DNA from: Pseudochelatococcus lubricantis
Lineage (GTDB): Bacteria; Pseudomonadota; Alphaproteobacteria; Rhizobiales; Beijerinckiaceae
Direction of reading: 5' to 3'
NCBI RefSeq assembly: GCF_011762225.1
Contig: NZ_JAASQI010000008.1
Coordinates: 170,435 to 234,434 of the forward strand
Length of the DNA: 64,000 nt
Positions 38,936 through 49,200 of the stretch are shown piece after piece. The notes beneath the pieces were generated by a model. The model worked only from the letters and a program-made list of their open reading frames with translations, made no database searches and was not told the DNA's origin. How positions within the stretch are numbered: position 1 is the first letter of the stretch; each line of letters begins with the position of its first letter. A program made the translations under genes and the position numbers.

Positions 38936-39994
38936 TCAGGGGCAGGGATTGCCGTTGCGCAGGTGGATGGTGTTGATCCGTTCCTCGATCTCGGGCGTGA
39001 TGTCGATGTCGGCGGCATCGATGTCGGCCTTCAACTGCGCGATCGACGTCGCGCCGATGATCGTCGAGGTGACGAAGGAGCGGCTGTGCACGAAGGCGAT
39101 GGCGAGCTGCGCCGGATCGATGCCGAGTTCCGCCGCGAGGTCCAGATAGGCGTCGATGGCGCTCTCCGCGCCGGGCGTTTCATAGCGCTGCAGGCGGTCG
39201 AAGAGGCGCTTGCGGGATCCCTCTGGCAGCGCGCCGTTGCGATACTTGCCGGTGAGATAGCCTTGCGCCAGCGGCGAATAGGCCAGCAGGCCGACCTGCT
39301 CCCGCAGGGCGATTTCCGCAAGCCCGGTCTCGAAGACCCGGTTGACGAGCGAATAGGCGTTCTGGATAGATTGCACGCGCGCCTGCCCGCGCACCTCGGC
39401 GTGATGCAGGAACGTCATCAGCCCCCACGGGGATTCGTTGGAGACGCCGATGTAGCGCACCTTGCCCGCTTTCACGAGGTCGTCGAGGGCGTCGAGAGTC
39501 TCGGGGATCGGATTTTCCTGCACCTCGCCGCGCGTATCGCGAAAAACAGTGGGGACGGAGCCGAAGACGGGAACCGCGCGGTCGGGGAAATGAAGCTGGT
39601 AGAGATCGATATAGTCGGTCTGCAGCCGGCCTAGGCTCTTGTCGACGGCTTCGAAAATCTGCTTGCGGCTGAGTTCGGTCGTCGCGCCGTCGTCGCGGAA
39701 CCAGGTGTTGGGCGAGCGGCCGACTACTTTCGTCGCCAGAACGACCTTGTCGCGGTTGCCGCGCGCCTGGAACCAGTTGCCGATGATGCGCTCGGTGCTG
39801 CCCTGCGTCCCGGCGCGGGGCGGAATGGCGTAAAGCTCGGCGGTGTCGAGGAAGTTGATGCCGCGCTCGAAAGCGTAGTCGAGCTGCGCGTGGCCTTCCT
39901 CCTGCGTATTCTGCTCGCCCCATGTCATGGTGCCGAGCGTGATGCTGGGGACGGTGAGGTCCGTGCGGCCGAGTTTGCGGTATTGTATCGGCAT
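38936..39994 (-). CDS. Aldo/keto reductase, Tas-like
   Basis: The 352-residue (beta/alpha)8 NADPH-dependent reductase has the catalytic set Asp-Tyr in FLDTAELYAIPP, Lys in VVLATKVVG and His in YQLHFPDR. The cofactor end reads SFVTSTIIGATSIAQLKADI. The PPRAGTQGSTERIIGNW loop and overall length fit the Tas/YghZ branch. Physiological substrate unknown. It follows tesA on the same strand with a 58-nt gap. Confidence 0.93.
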   Translation of the reverse strand: MPIQYRKLGRTDLTVPSITLGTMTWGEQNTQEEGHAQLDYAFERGINFLDTAELYAIPPRAGTQGSTERIIGNWFQARGNRDKVVLATKVVGRSPNTWFRDDGATTELSRKQIFEAVDKSLGRLQTDYIDLYQLHFPDRAVPVFGSVPTVFRDTRGEVQENPIPETLDALDDLVKAGKVRYIGVSNESPWGLMTFLHHAEVRGQARVQSIQNAYSLVNRVFETGLAEIALREQVGLLAYSPLAQGYLTGKYRNGALPEGSRKRLFDRLQRYETPGAESAIDAYLDLAAELGIDPAQLAIAFVHSRSFVTSTIIGATSIAQLKADIDAADIDITPEIEERINTIHLRNGNPCP

Positions 39995-40052
39995 TGTGCC
40001 TCCGAAGGAAGGATGACAGGAAACCGGACGGGTGGGCGGCCCGAGGCGGGGT

Positions 40053-40760
40053 TCAGCGCGCTGCCTGCAGCGAGACGATGAATTTCTCGACAGTTGGCAG
40101 GATGCGCTCGACGATGGTTTTCACCCCGGCTTCGTTGGGGTGGAGGCCGTCCGGCAGGACGCGGGCGTTATCTCCAGTTACTCCATCGAGAAAGAAGGGA
40201 TAAAGCACGAGATCGTGCTTGCTGGCAAGCTCGGTATAGATTTTCTCGAACCGCTCCGCATACGCCTGTCCCAGATTGGGCGCGGCGCGCATGCCGGCGA
40301 GCAGCACGGCGATGTTGCGTGCCTTGAGGCGGGTGATGACGGCGTCGAGCGCCTGCCGGGCGATGGCGGGATCGATGCCGCGCAGCATGTCGTTGGCGCC
40401 GAGCTCCAGAATGACGGCGTCCGTGCCGTCTGGCACCGACCAGTCGAGCCGCGCGAGACCGCCGGTCGTGGTATCGCCCGAGACGCCGGCGTTGGCGATG
40501 CTGACGTTGTGCCCCCGCGCGCGCAGCGCCGCTTCGAGCAGTACGGGGAAGGCGCTTTCCGGCGGCAGGCCGTAGCCGGCGGTGAGGCTGTCGCCGAACG
40601 CGACGATGCGCAGCGGCGTCTGCGCGCTGGCGGGGAGGGGGGCGAGGCCGGTCATGATGAAGGCTGCGATAGTGGCGAAGAGGGCGATGAAAGCGGGAAA
40701 GCCCGGCGCTGCCGGCACGCGCTGATCACGATGATGTTTATGAACGGATGGCCGGCGCAC
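40053..40760 (-). CDS. tesA: Arylesterase / acyl-CoA thioesterase I (SGNH hydrolase)
   Basis: This is a periplasmic SGNH esterase. The core motifs are FGDSLTAGYGL (Ser), ANAGVSGDTT, ELGANDMLRG and DGLHPNEAG (Asp-His). A GTG at 40760 is the likely start because AAGGGAG (40767-40773) lies 6 nt upstream, giving 235 residues with a basic n-region and a signal peptide ending near PASAQ. It is divergent from the ABC pair, the same arrangement as tesA-ybbA-ybbP in Escherichia coli. Confidence 0.93.
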   Translation of the reverse strand: MRRPSVHKHHRDQRVPAAPGFPAFIALFATIAAFIMTGLAPLPASAQTPLRIVAFGDSLTAGYGLPPESAFPVLLEAALRARGHNVSIANAGVSGDTTTGGLARLDWSVPDGTDAVILELGANDMLRGIDPAIARQALDAVITRLKARNIAVLLAGMRAAPNLGQAYAERFEKIYTELASKHDLVLYPFFLDGVTGDNARVLPDGLHPNEAGVKTIVERILPTVEKFIVSLQAAR

Positions 40761-40877
40761 GCTGCACTCCCTTGTCGTTTTCCGGATAGGACGTTTATCC
40801 TGCACTTATGCGACAGTGTCGATGCAACAATTCGGGGCCTGTGCGCCCCTGTACATTTTGCCGAAAGCAGTCCCTCC

Positions 40878-41615
40878 ATGACGATCGCCCCCGCGCATGA
40901 CGCCTCCCCCGGTTCCGCTGCCGATGCTCCGGCCATGGTGCGCCTGCGCGCGGTGCGCCTCAGCCTCGGGCGCGGCGCCGCGCGGGTGGAGGCGCTGAAG
41001 GGCGTGTCGCTGGACGTGCGCGCGGGCGAGGCGGTGGGGCTCGTCGGCCCCTCAGGCTCCGGCAAGTCGAGCCTGTTGATGACGCTGGCCGGGCTGGAGC
41101 GCGCCGATTCCGGCCGGGTGATCATCGACGGCCACGACATCACGGATCTCGATGAGGACAGTCTGGCGCGTTTTCGCGGCCGCCATATCGGCATCGTGTT
41201 CCAGTCGTTCCATCTGGTGCCGACCATGACCGCGCTGGAGAACGTGGCGCTGCCGCTGGAGCTGGCGGACACGCCGCAGGCCTTGCCGCGTGCGCGCAAG
41301 GCGCTGGAGCGGGTGGGCCTCGGCGCGCGCCTCGGCCATTACCCCGCGCAACTGTCCGGCGGGGAGCAGCAGCGCGTGGCGATCGCGCGCGCCGTGGTGG
41401 GCCGCCCGCCGCTGATCGTGGCCGACGAGCCTACCGGCAACCTCGACGAGGCGACGGGCGCGGCCATCGTCGACCTGCTGTTCGCGCTGCGCCGCGACGA
41501 GGGAGCGACACTGGTGCTGGTGACGCACGATCCGGAACTGGCGGCGCGCTGCGACCGCACGGTGCGGCTGCGATCGGGGCTGATCGAGCACGATCCGGCA
41601 GCACAGGCGGGCTGA
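40878..41615 (+). CDS. ABC transporter ATP-binding protein, YbbA/LolD-like
   Basis: The 245-residue ATPase has Walker A GPSGSGKSS, the signature LSGGEQQRVAIARA and Walker B PPLIVADEPTGNLDE, followed by the H-loop VTHD. It belongs to the MacB/LolD/YbbA class that works with FtsX-like permeases. The stop is 3 nt before the permease start. Together with divergent tesA this matches the YbbAP locus, whose substrate is not settled. Confidence 0.93.
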   Translation: MTIAPAHDASPGSAADAPAMVRLRAVRLSLGRGAARVEALKGVSLDVRAGEAVGLVGPSGSGKSSLLMTLAGLERADSGRVIIDGHDITDLDEDSLARFRGRHIGIVFQSFHLVPTMTALENVALPLELADTPQALPRARKALERVGLGARLGHYPAQLSGGEQQRVAIARAVVGRPPLIVADEPTGNLDEATGAAIVDLLFALRRDEGATLVLVTHDPELAARCDRTVRLRSGLIEHDPAAQAG

Positions 41616-41618
41616 GCG

Positions 41619-44192
41619 ATGCACGGATCGTTCGGGAACAAGAGCCATCCCCGCCGCCTGGCGCTGATCCTGCGCGTTGCCATGCGCGACATGCGCGGCG
41701 GGCTTCGCGGGTTCGGCATCTTCCTCGCGTGCATCGCGCTGGGCGTTGCCGCGATTGCCGGCGTCGGGTCGGTCGCCAGCGCGCTTTCCGACGGTCTGGG
41801 CCGGGAAGGGCGCGCCATTCTGGGCGGCGACGTGGCGGTGGCGCTGACGCAGCGGCCGGCGAACGACCGGGAGCGGGCCTTCCTCGCCGCCCAGGGGACC
41901 GTCTCGGCGATTGCGGACCTGCGCGCCATGGCGGTGGCGGAGAACGGCGAGGCGGTGCTCGTCGAGCTGAAGGCCGTCGACGATGCTTATCCGCTCGTCG
42001 GGGAGCTGGCGACGACACCGCCGCTGGCGCGCTCCGCGATGCTCGACGAGGCGCGGGGGCGTTTCGGCGCGCTGGCCGATCCCGCCCTGCTGGCGCGGCT
42101 CGGCATCGGTGTGGGCGGTAGCCTGCGGATCGGTGAACTGACCGTGGAGGTGCGAGCGGCGCTCGACAGCGAGCCGGACAAGATCGCGGCCGGTATCGGC
42201 TTCGGCCCGCGCCTCATGGTTTCTGACGCAGCGCTCGCGCGTGCGGGCCTGCTGCAGCCCGGCAGCATCGTGCGCCATTCCTACCGGCTGCTGCTGCCTG
42301 GTGGCGAGGCGGACGATGGCGCGCTCGTCCGTTTCGAGGAGCGCGCGAAGGCGGCGTTTCCCGACGACGGCTGGCGTGTCCGCGACCGGCTCAACGCCGC
42401 GCCCCAGCTTGAGCGCAACATCGGGCAGTTCACGCAATATCTGACGCTTGTGGGCATGACGGCGCTGCTCGTCGGCGGCGTGGGGGTGGCGAATGCCGTG
42501 CGCGGCTTCGTCGACCGCCGGCGCGTCACCATGGCGACGCTGAAGGCGGTGGGCGCCTCGGGCAGCCTCGTTGTCGCCATCGCGCTCGCTGAAGTCATGC
42601 TGATCGCGGGGCTTGGCATCCTGCTCGGCCTTGCCACAGGGGCGGCGATGCCGTTCGTGGCGGCGTGGGCGGGGCAGGGGCTGCTGCCGCTGCCCATCGA
42701 GGCGCGGCTGGCGCCCGGCCCGTTGCTGGCGGCGGCGCTCTACGGCGGGCTGACGGCGCTCGCGTTCTCGCTGGTGCCGGTGGGGCGGGCGCATGACGTG
42801 CCGGTGGCGGCGCTGTTTCGCGATCATGTCGAGGCGGCGCAAACGCCCGTGCGGCGGCGATACCGGATCGCCGCCATCGCGGCCGGCGCGCTGCTGGTGC
42901 TGGTGGCGCTCGCGCTGGCGCACAATCCGCGCGTGGCCGCCGTGTTCCTGCTGGCGGCCGGGCTCGCCTTCCTGCTGCTGCGCGCCGTGGCTGCAGGGCT
43001 GATGCGGGCGGCGCGCGCGATGCCGCCGTTCGGCGGCCCGACGGGACGGCTGGCGCTCGCCAGCCTGCACCGGCCGGGCGCGCTGACGCCGGCGCTCGTG
43101 CTCTCGCTGGGGCTCGGTGTGACGCTGGTCGTCACGCTCGCCCTCGTCGACGCCGGCCTGCGGCGGGAACTCACGCGCGCGCTGCCGGAAAGGGCGCCGG
43201 CCTTCTTCTTTCTCGACGTGCAGGCGCAGGATGCGGATGCTTTCGGCGCCTATCTGAACACGGTCATACCGGGCGCCGTCGTCGAGAAGGTGCCGATGAT
43301 CCGCGGGCGTATCGTCTCCCTCAAGGGCATCCGCGCGCAGGACTACACGCGGCCCGAGGAAGTGGCGTGGGTGCTGGAGGGCGACCGCGGCATCACCTTC
43401 GCCGAGTCGCTGCCTGAGGGAAGCCGGCTCGTGGCGGGCGAGTGGTGGCCGCCCGGCTATGCCGGGCCGCCGCTCGTTTCCTTCGACGCCGAGATTGCGC
43501 GGCAACTGGGGCTCGGCGTGGGCGACGCGGTCGTCGTCAACGTGCTGGGCCGCGAGGTCGCGGTGACCGTCGCCAACCTGCGCACGGTGGAATGGCGCTC
43601 GCTCGGCATCAACTTCGTCATGGTATTCTCGCCCAACACCTTCGCCGGCGCGCCCTATACGCTGCTCGCCACGCTGACGGAACCGGCGGGGGCCGATCCC
43701 GCCCGCAGCCTTTCGCTCGTGCGTGGGGTCGCGGCGCGCTTTCCGGCCGTCACCAGCGTGCGGGTGCGCGATGTGCTGGAGGCCGTCAACGACATGGTGG
43801 GGCAACTTGCCGTCGCCATCGCGGCCGCTAGCACGGTGGCGCTCGCGGCGAGCGCGCTGGTGCTCGGCGGGGCGCTCGCGGCCTCGCACCGGGCGCGGCT
43901 CTACGACGCCGTGATCCTGAAGACGCTCGGCGCCACGCGCGGGCGCCTGCTGCGGGCCTACCTGCTGGAATACGGCCTGGTTGCGGGCGCCTCGGCCGCG
44001 GTGGGCTTTCTGGCGGGCAGCGCCGCGGCGGTGCTGATCATGACGCAGGTGATGCGCCTGCCGCTGACATACCAGCCCGCGCCGGCGCTCGCCGCCGCCG
44101 CGGCGGCCGTCATCGTCGCCGTGGCGCTGGCGCTTGCGGGCACGTGGCGCATCCTCGCGCAGAAGCCGGCCCCCTATTTGCGGGAGCGCTGA
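41619..44192 (+). CDS. ABC transporter permease, YbbP-like FtsX family
   Basis: The 857-residue protein has a membrane helix near residues 27-50, a large periplasmic domain with DLRAMAVAENGEAVLVELKA, then FtsX-type membrane bundles (for example ILGLATGAAMPFVAAW in the first block). A second long soluble domain is followed by a C-terminal FtsX block ending with LYDAVILKTLGATRGRLLRA. Two FtsX repeats in one chain are typical of YbbP. It is probably mechanotransmitting rather than a conventional channel. Confidence 0.92.
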   Translation: MHGSFGNKSHPRRLALILRVAMRDMRGGLRGFGIFLACIALGVAAIAGVGSVASALSDGLGREGRAILGGDVAVALTQRPANDRERAFLAAQGTVSAIADLRAMAVAENGEAVLVELKAVDDAYPLVGELATTPPLARSAMLDEARGRFGALADPALLARLGIGVGGSLRIGELTVEVRAALDSEPDKIAAGIGFGPRLMVSDAALARAGLLQPGSIVRHSYRLLLPGGEADDGALVRFEERAKAAFPDDGWRVRDRLNAAPQLERNIGQFTQYLTLVGMTALLVGGVGVANAVRGFVDRRRVTMATLKAVGASGSLVVAIALAEVMLIAGLGILLGLATGAAMPFVAAWAGQGLLPLPIEARLAPGPLLAAALYGGLTALAFSLVPVGRAHDVPVAALFRDHVEAAQTPVRRRYRIAAIAAGALLVLVALALAHNPRVAAVFLLAAGLAFLLLRAVAAGLMRAARAMPPFGGPTGRLALASLHRPGALTPALVLSLGLGVTLVVTLALVDAGLRRELTRALPERAPAFFFLDVQAQDADAFGAYLNTVIPGAVVEKVPMIRGRIVSLKGIRAQDYTRPEEVAWVLEGDRGITFAESLPEGSRLVAGEWWPPGYAGPPLVSFDAEIARQLGLGVGDAVVVNVLGREVAVTVANLRTVEWRSLGINFVMVFSPNTFAGAPYTLLATLTEPAGADPARSLSLVRGVAARFPAVTSVRVRDVLEAVNDMVGQLAVAIAAASTVALAASALVLGGALAASHRARLYDAVILKTLGATRGRLLRAYLLEYGLVAGASAAVGFLAGSAAAVLIMTQVMRLPLTYQPAPALAAAAAAVIVAVALALAGTWRILAQKPAPYLRER

Positions 44193-44229
44193 CATCCGGC
44201 GGGATTAACGCACTGTAACGTCAAATATC

Positions 44230-44258
44230 TTGTATCGGGCTGCGATGCAGACCATATT
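44230..44258 (+). promoter_or_regulatory. Sigma70-like promoter for the Bax-inhibitor-1 gene
   Basis: TTGTAT (44230-44235) and CATATT (44253-44258) are separated by exactly 17 nt and end 58 nt before the ATG. The surrounding 44215-44265 segment is AT-richer than its flanks. Confidence 0.5.
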
Positions 44259-44316
44259 ACCGGCAACGTCCGTCAAGGTGGCGGGTGCGACTTTCAGGGT
44301 TTCGGGAGAGGGTCTC

Positions 44317-45105
44317 ATGTCAAATTGGAACCAGAATACGCCGGCTTACGAGCGCGGCGTGGCCCGGGCCGGTCGCGCGGAAATCGATCAGGGTTTGCGC
44401 GCATTCATGCTCGGCGTCTACAACAACATGGTGCTGGGGCTTGCCGTCACCGGCGTTGCCGCGCTTGGCGTGTTCCTGGCGGCCGTCACCAACGATCCCG
44501 CGTCGGCGGTGGCGCAGGTGAACGGCGGCATCATGCTGACGTCCTTCGGCCACGCGCTGTTCGTTTCGCCGCTGAAGTGGGTGGTGATTCTCGCGCCGCT
44601 GGCGATGGTGTTCTTCATCAGCGCGCGCATCGCGCGCTTCCAGCCGGCGACGGCGCGGCTGCTGTTCCTCGGCTTCGCGGCGCTGATGGGCGTGTCGATC
44701 TCGTCGATCTTCCTCGTCTACACGCAGTCCTCCATCGTGCAGGTGTTCTTCATCACGGCGGCCGCGTTCGGGGCGCTGAGCCTCTACGGCTACACGACGA
44801 AGCGCAGCCTGTCGGGGATGGGCTCGTTCCTGATCATGGGCCTGTTCGGCCTGATCATCGCCTCGCTGGTGAACCTGTTCCTTCAGTCGAGCGGGCTGCA
44901 GTTCGCGGTCTCGGCCATCGGCGTGCTGATCTTCGCGGGTCTGACCGCCTATGACACGCAGCGCATCAAGGAAATGTACTACGAACTCGATGCCGGCGAC
45001 GTGGCGGCAAAGAAGTCGGTGCTCGGCGCGCTCAGCCTGTATCTGAACTTCATCAACATGTTCATGATGCTGCTGCAGCTCTTCGGCCAGCAGCGCAGCA
45101 ACTGA
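44317..45105 (+). CDS. Bax inhibitor-1 / YccA family membrane protein
   Basis: This 262-residue integral membrane protein has about seven predicted helices. It carries a conserved N-terminal segment RAFMLGVYNNMVLGLAVTG and the family C-terminus with YDTQRIKEMYYELDAGD and LYLNFINMFMMLLQLFGQQR. The UPF0005/TMBIM family includes pH-sensitive calcium leak channels, and YccA interacts with FtsH in Escherichia coli. The ATG at 44317 is preceded by GGGAGAGGG. It is a single transcription unit with its own promoter and terminator. Confidence 0.94.
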   Translation: MSNWNQNTPAYERGVARAGRAEIDQGLRAFMLGVYNNMVLGLAVTGVAALGVFLAAVTNDPASAVAQVNGGIMLTSFGHALFVSPLKWVVILAPLAMVFFISARIARFQPATARLLFLGFAALMGVSISSIFLVYTQSSIVQVFFITAAAFGALSLYGYTTKRSLSGMGSFLIMGLFGLIIASLVNLFLQSSGLQFAVSAIGVLIFAGLTAYDTQRIKEMYYELDAGDVAAKKSVLGALSLYLNFINMFMMLLQLFGQQRSN

Positions 45106-45132
45106 CCGGCAGCGCCATTTCATGACAACGCG

Positions 45133-45159
45133 GCCCCGGCATTCGTGCCGGGGCTTTTT
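45133..45159 (+). terminator. Intrinsic terminator with TTCG tetraloop
   Basis: GCCCCGGCA (45133-45141) and TGCCGGGGC (45146-45154) form a perfect 9-bp stem capped by TTCG and followed by TTTTT. It terminates the Bax-inhibitor-1 gene and ends 5 nt before the stop of the convergent DUF2794 gene. Confidence 0.95.
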
Positions 45160-45164
45160 CATGT

Positions 45165-45644
45165 TCAGCGCACGATTTTCAGCGGCCGGTCGAGCACGGC
45201 GAGCACGCGCGCCAGCTCGGCGCCGCGCTTGAGGATGAGGCCGGAGGCCGCCACCGCCGCATATTGCCCCTGCTTGCGGGCGAGGCGTGGCGTTTTCTCG
45301 ATGCGGTAGAGCGGCACCTCCGACGAGCGGCGGTAGACGGAGAAGATCGCCCGGTCGCGCAGGAAATCGAGCGCATAGTCGCGCCATTCCCCGCCCGCGA
45401 CCTTGCGGCCGTAAAGGCCGAAAATCTGCCGCAATTCACCCTGATCGAAGGTGACGACGGCTGCTTCGGCCGGCGAGGCAGGGGCAGGTGACGCCGGAAC
45501 CGGCGCGAGCGCTTTCGGGGTAATCCGGGCGTTGAGGGAGACGATGGCGGCGCTGCCGCCGGATTCGCCGGGACGGCCGGCGGCATATGCCTCGCCGTGC
45601 AGCGCCCCGCTCTGCTCGGGTTCTTCCCCTCCCGCCTCGCTCAA
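45165..45644 (-). CDS. DUF2794 protein
   Basis: The 159-residue protein has a variable Ala/Pro-rich N-terminus (about 1-65) and a conserved C-terminal DUF2794 domain with FDQGELRQIFGLYGRKVAGG, EWRDYALDFLRDRAIFSVYR and RIEKTPRLARKQGQYAA. The family is restricted to alphaproteobacteria and has no known function. The start is TTG at 45644, supported by AGGAGG with 5-nt spacing. Confidence 0.88.
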   Translation of the reverse strand: MSEAGGEEPEQSGALHGEAYAAGRPGESGGSAAIVSLNARITPKALAPVPASPAPASPAEAAVVTFDQGELRQIFGLYGRKVAGGEWRDYALDFLRDRAIFSVYRRSSEVPLYRIEKTPRLARKQGQYAAVAASGLILKRGAELARVLAVLDRPLKIVR

Positions 45645-46253
45645 CCGCGCCTCCTGCGTCAGAAACAGCTCTCTGCGGAAACAGCCATGCCCAGGATGCC
45701 TTGCTGTCGCACCGTTGTCATGATGGCGGTGCCAGCCGTGGGATGCAAGTGCAAAGGCTGCCCCGGGCGCAAGGCTCGCATGCGGTGGTGGCAGGGCGAT
45801 GAAATGCCCCGATATTGCCGCGCGGCGGGCGAGGGTTCGCCGCGATGCTGCCCCAATCTCCGGCGATAGTCTTTACCGTCATCCAGATGGTCTGGCGGTT
45901 CGCTTTACCGACTTTCATAGCCCCCCAGCCCCCTCGGTAAGGAAGAGGGCCGGATCATCTGGATGCAATACTTTTCCAAGTTTCATCCATCTTCAGTCTT
46001 CTATCGCGATCGACTTTGTCTCCACGCCCGCGACCGGCTCCTCCGGCGCGGGCGTATTTGTATCCGCAGGCCGCCGCGCGGCTCCGTGACATGTTCCTCG
46101 CATTGCTACTTTTTTATGCACAAGGAAAGGGCAGGCTGCTTTCATTCCCCGTCCGGTGTGTCAGAATGCCCGTGCGCGAACGCGGCATGAACGTCGTGCC
46201 GGCGCAGGATATGTCATCTGCTCCTTGGCGGCGGCAGGTAACGGGAGGAAATC
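45645..46253. other. 609-nt gene-free region before gdhZ
   Basis: No protein gene is supported. It contains a small dyad CCAGA/TCTGG at 45883-45895 and a terminator-like hairpin at 46024-46055. The final 30 nt carry the gdhZ ribosome binding site. Short frames such as 45799-46089 on the plus strand show no family pattern. The internal terminator suggests a small RNA or leader. Confidence 0.5.
46024..46055 (+). terminator. Terminator-like hairpin in the gdhZ upstream gap
   Basis: ACGCCCGC (46024-46031) pairs with GCGGGCGT (46048-46055), with an inner CCGG/CCGG stem across a small GA/C bulge, followed by ATTTGTAT. No plus-strand gene precedes it within 900 nt, so it may end an unannotated transcript or attenuate gdhZ. 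Confidence 0.6.
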
Positions 46254-49200
46254 GTGACGGTATCGGACTTGATCGCACGGGTCGAAGGCGGGTTGTCTGA
46301 GGAGGGCGCTTCGGCGCCCGGCTGGTTTGTGGAAGCCCTGCTGGGGCAGGTGGCGGCGGAGGACCTCACCGTCTATCCGGAAACATTCCTTGCCGCGCTC
46401 GTGGAAGAGGCGTTCGGGCATCTGACGCAGCGGCGTCTGCGCGGGCAGCCGAGCATTCGCCTCACCGATCACGAAACGGAGACGACCACCGGCGCGCGCC
46501 AGATCACGGTTGTGGAGATCGTCAACGACAACAGGCCGTTCCTGCTCGACTCGACGCTGGCGGCGGTGGTCGACCTCGGCTTCGAGCCGCTGCTGGTCGC
46601 CCATCCCATCATCGAGGTGGCGCGCGACGAGACCGGCGGTGTGCTTTCCGTGCGGGGCGAGGCCGGGGCGGAAGTGCCGCCGGCGGGCGTGAGCCGCGAG
46701 AGCCTGATCCACATCCACCTGCCGCGCATCGAGGACGAGGAGGCGCGGGAGCGCCTGGCCGACGAACTGACGCGCGTATATGCCGACGTGTCGAGCGCTG
46801 TCGGGGACTGGCCGGCAATGCGCGCGCGGCTCGTCGCCACGCTGACCACGCTGCGCGAAACGCCGCCGCCGTTGCCTGGCGAGACGCTGAGCGAGGCCGT
46901 TGCCTTCCTGCAATGGCTGGTCGATGACAACTTCACCTTCCTCGGCATCCGCGAATACCGCTTCCGGGCCGACACCGTCGCCGATCCGGTGGCGGGCACG
47001 GGGCTCGGCATTCTGCGCGATCCGGACATGCGTGTGCTGCGGCGTGGGCGCGAACTCGTCGTCATGACGCAGGAAATCCGGGAGTTCCTGCAGAAACCGG
47101 TGGCGCTGATCATCGCCAAGGCCAACGTCAAGTCGCGCGTGCACCGGCGGGTGCACCTCGACTACATCGGCGTCAAGCTGTTCGACGACGTTGGCGAGGT
47201 GGTGGGCGAGCTGCGCATCGTCGGCCTGTTCACCGGCAACGCCTATACGCAGTCGACGACGGCCATCCCTTACCTGCGCCAGAAGGTGGCGGAAGTGGTG
47301 CGCCGGGCGGAATTCGACCCGGCGAGCTATTCCGGCCGCGCGCTTCTGCACGTGCTCGACGATTATCCGCGCGACGAGCTGTTCCAGATCGATGTCGGCA
47401 CGCTTTATGACTTCGCGCACGACATCCTGCGCCTCACCGAGCGCCCGCGTGTGCGCGTGCTGTCGCGGCTGGACGAGTTCGGCCGCTTCGTGTCGGTGCT
47501 CGTCTACGTGCCCAAGGACCGTTACAACACGGATACGCGCGCCCAGATCGGCGCGTTTCTGACGCGGCTCTATCAGGGCCGGCTGTCGGCGACTTATCCG
47601 TCCTATCCGGCGGGGCCGTTGGCGCGCATCCACTACATCATCGGGCGCGACGACGGCGACACGCCGGTCATCGACCGCACGACGCTGGAAGCGGGGATCG
47701 CCAGCCTGATCCGCACCTGGGGCGACTCGCTCCGCGAGGCGCTTTCCCGCCATGTCGGCGGCGCGCGGGGCCGGCAGCTCGCCGTGACCTACGGCGAGGC
47801 GTTCGGCGGCGCCTACCGCGAGGCATTCTCGGGCGAGGCGGTGATCGATGACATCGCCGGCATCGAGGCGCTGGCGCCCGAGCATCCGCGCGCGGTGAAG
47901 TTCTACAGGCGCGAGGGCGACCCGGAGATGCGCGTCGGCCTCAAGGTGTTCTCGCGTGGCGCGCCGACGCCGCTGTCCGAGCGCGTGCCGTTGCTCGAAA
48001 AGCTCGGCTTCAGGGTCGTCAACGAGCGAACCTACCGCGTGGTGCCGCGCGGCGCGGAGCCGGAGGCGCGGGTGTGGCTGCACGACATGACGCTGGAACG
48101 CGCGGCGGGCGGAGCCATCAACATCGAGCGGGCGAAGGCCGAGCTTGAGGCGGCGCTGATCGCGCTGTTCGAGGGGCAGGCGGAGTCGGACGGCTTCAAC
48201 GTGTTGGTGCTGGAGGCCTCCCTCGGCTGGCGCGATGCGGCTATCCTGCGCGCCTACGGCCGGTATCTGCGCCAGATCGGCGCGCCGTTCGGGCAGGAAT
48301 ACCTGGCGCAGACGCTGGCGCACCATCCGGAAATCACGGCCCGTCTCGTCGCGCTGATCGGCGCGCGCTTCAATCCGGACCTCGACGGCGGGGAGGATGT
48401 CGATCGCGCGGCGCGCGAGACGGAGGTGCGGGCCGATATCGAGACGCGCCTGCAGGGCGTTTCCAGCCTCGATGAGGACCGCATCCTGCGTCGCTTCGCC
48501 AACCTGATCGCGGCCACCGTGCGCACCAACATCTTCCAGCGCGGCGCACAGGGCGGCCCCCGCGACACCATCGCCTTCAAGTTCGAATGCGCGAAGGTGG
48601 AGGGGCTGCCCAAGCCCGTGCCGCTCTACGAGATCTTCGTCTATTCGCCGCGCGTGGAGGGCGTGCACCTGCGCTTCGGCAAGGTGGCGCGCGGCGGCCT
48701 GCGCTGGTCCGACAGGCCGCAGGACTTCCGCACCGAGGTGCTCGGCCTTGTGAAGGCACAGCAGGTGAAGAACGCGGTCATCGTGCCGGTGGGCGCCAAG
48801 GGCGGCTTCGTGCCGAAGCGCCTGCCGCCGGCGAGCGACCGCGCGGCGTGGCTGGAGGAAGGCCGCGGCGCCTACCGCGTGTTCATCGCCAGCCTCCTCG
48901 ACCTCACCGACAACCGGGCGGGCACCGAGATCGTGCCGCCGCCGCGCACCGTGCGCCACGACGGCGACGATCCGTATCTTGTCGTTGCAGCGGACAAGGG
49001 CACCGCGACCTTCTCGGACCTCGCCAACGAAATCTCACTGGAGCACGGCCACTGGCTCGGCGATGCCTTCGCCTCGGGCGGCAGCAACGGCTACGATCAC
49101 AAGGGCATGGGGATCACCGCGCGCGGCGCGTGGGAAGCGGTGAAGCGGCATTTCCGCGAGATCGACATCGACATCCAGACCACCCCCGTCACCGTTGCGG

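Noticed and set aside
41052..44195. A 1047-codon open frame on the minus strand opposite the ABC ATPase and permease
   Set aside because: Composition is dominated by Arg, His, Gln and Gly with no domain pattern. The plus-strand ABC genes have Walker and FtsX motifs.
45587..46089. Several small plus-strand frames in the gdhZ upstream gap, one Cys-rich
   Set aside because: None has a good ribosome binding site or a known pattern, and they overlap each other in different frames. A non-coding transcript is considered instead.
46161..48959. A 932-codon minus-strand frame opposite gdhZ
   Set aside because: Low-complexity Arg/His/Ala product with no motifs; gdhZ on the plus strand is conserved over its full length.
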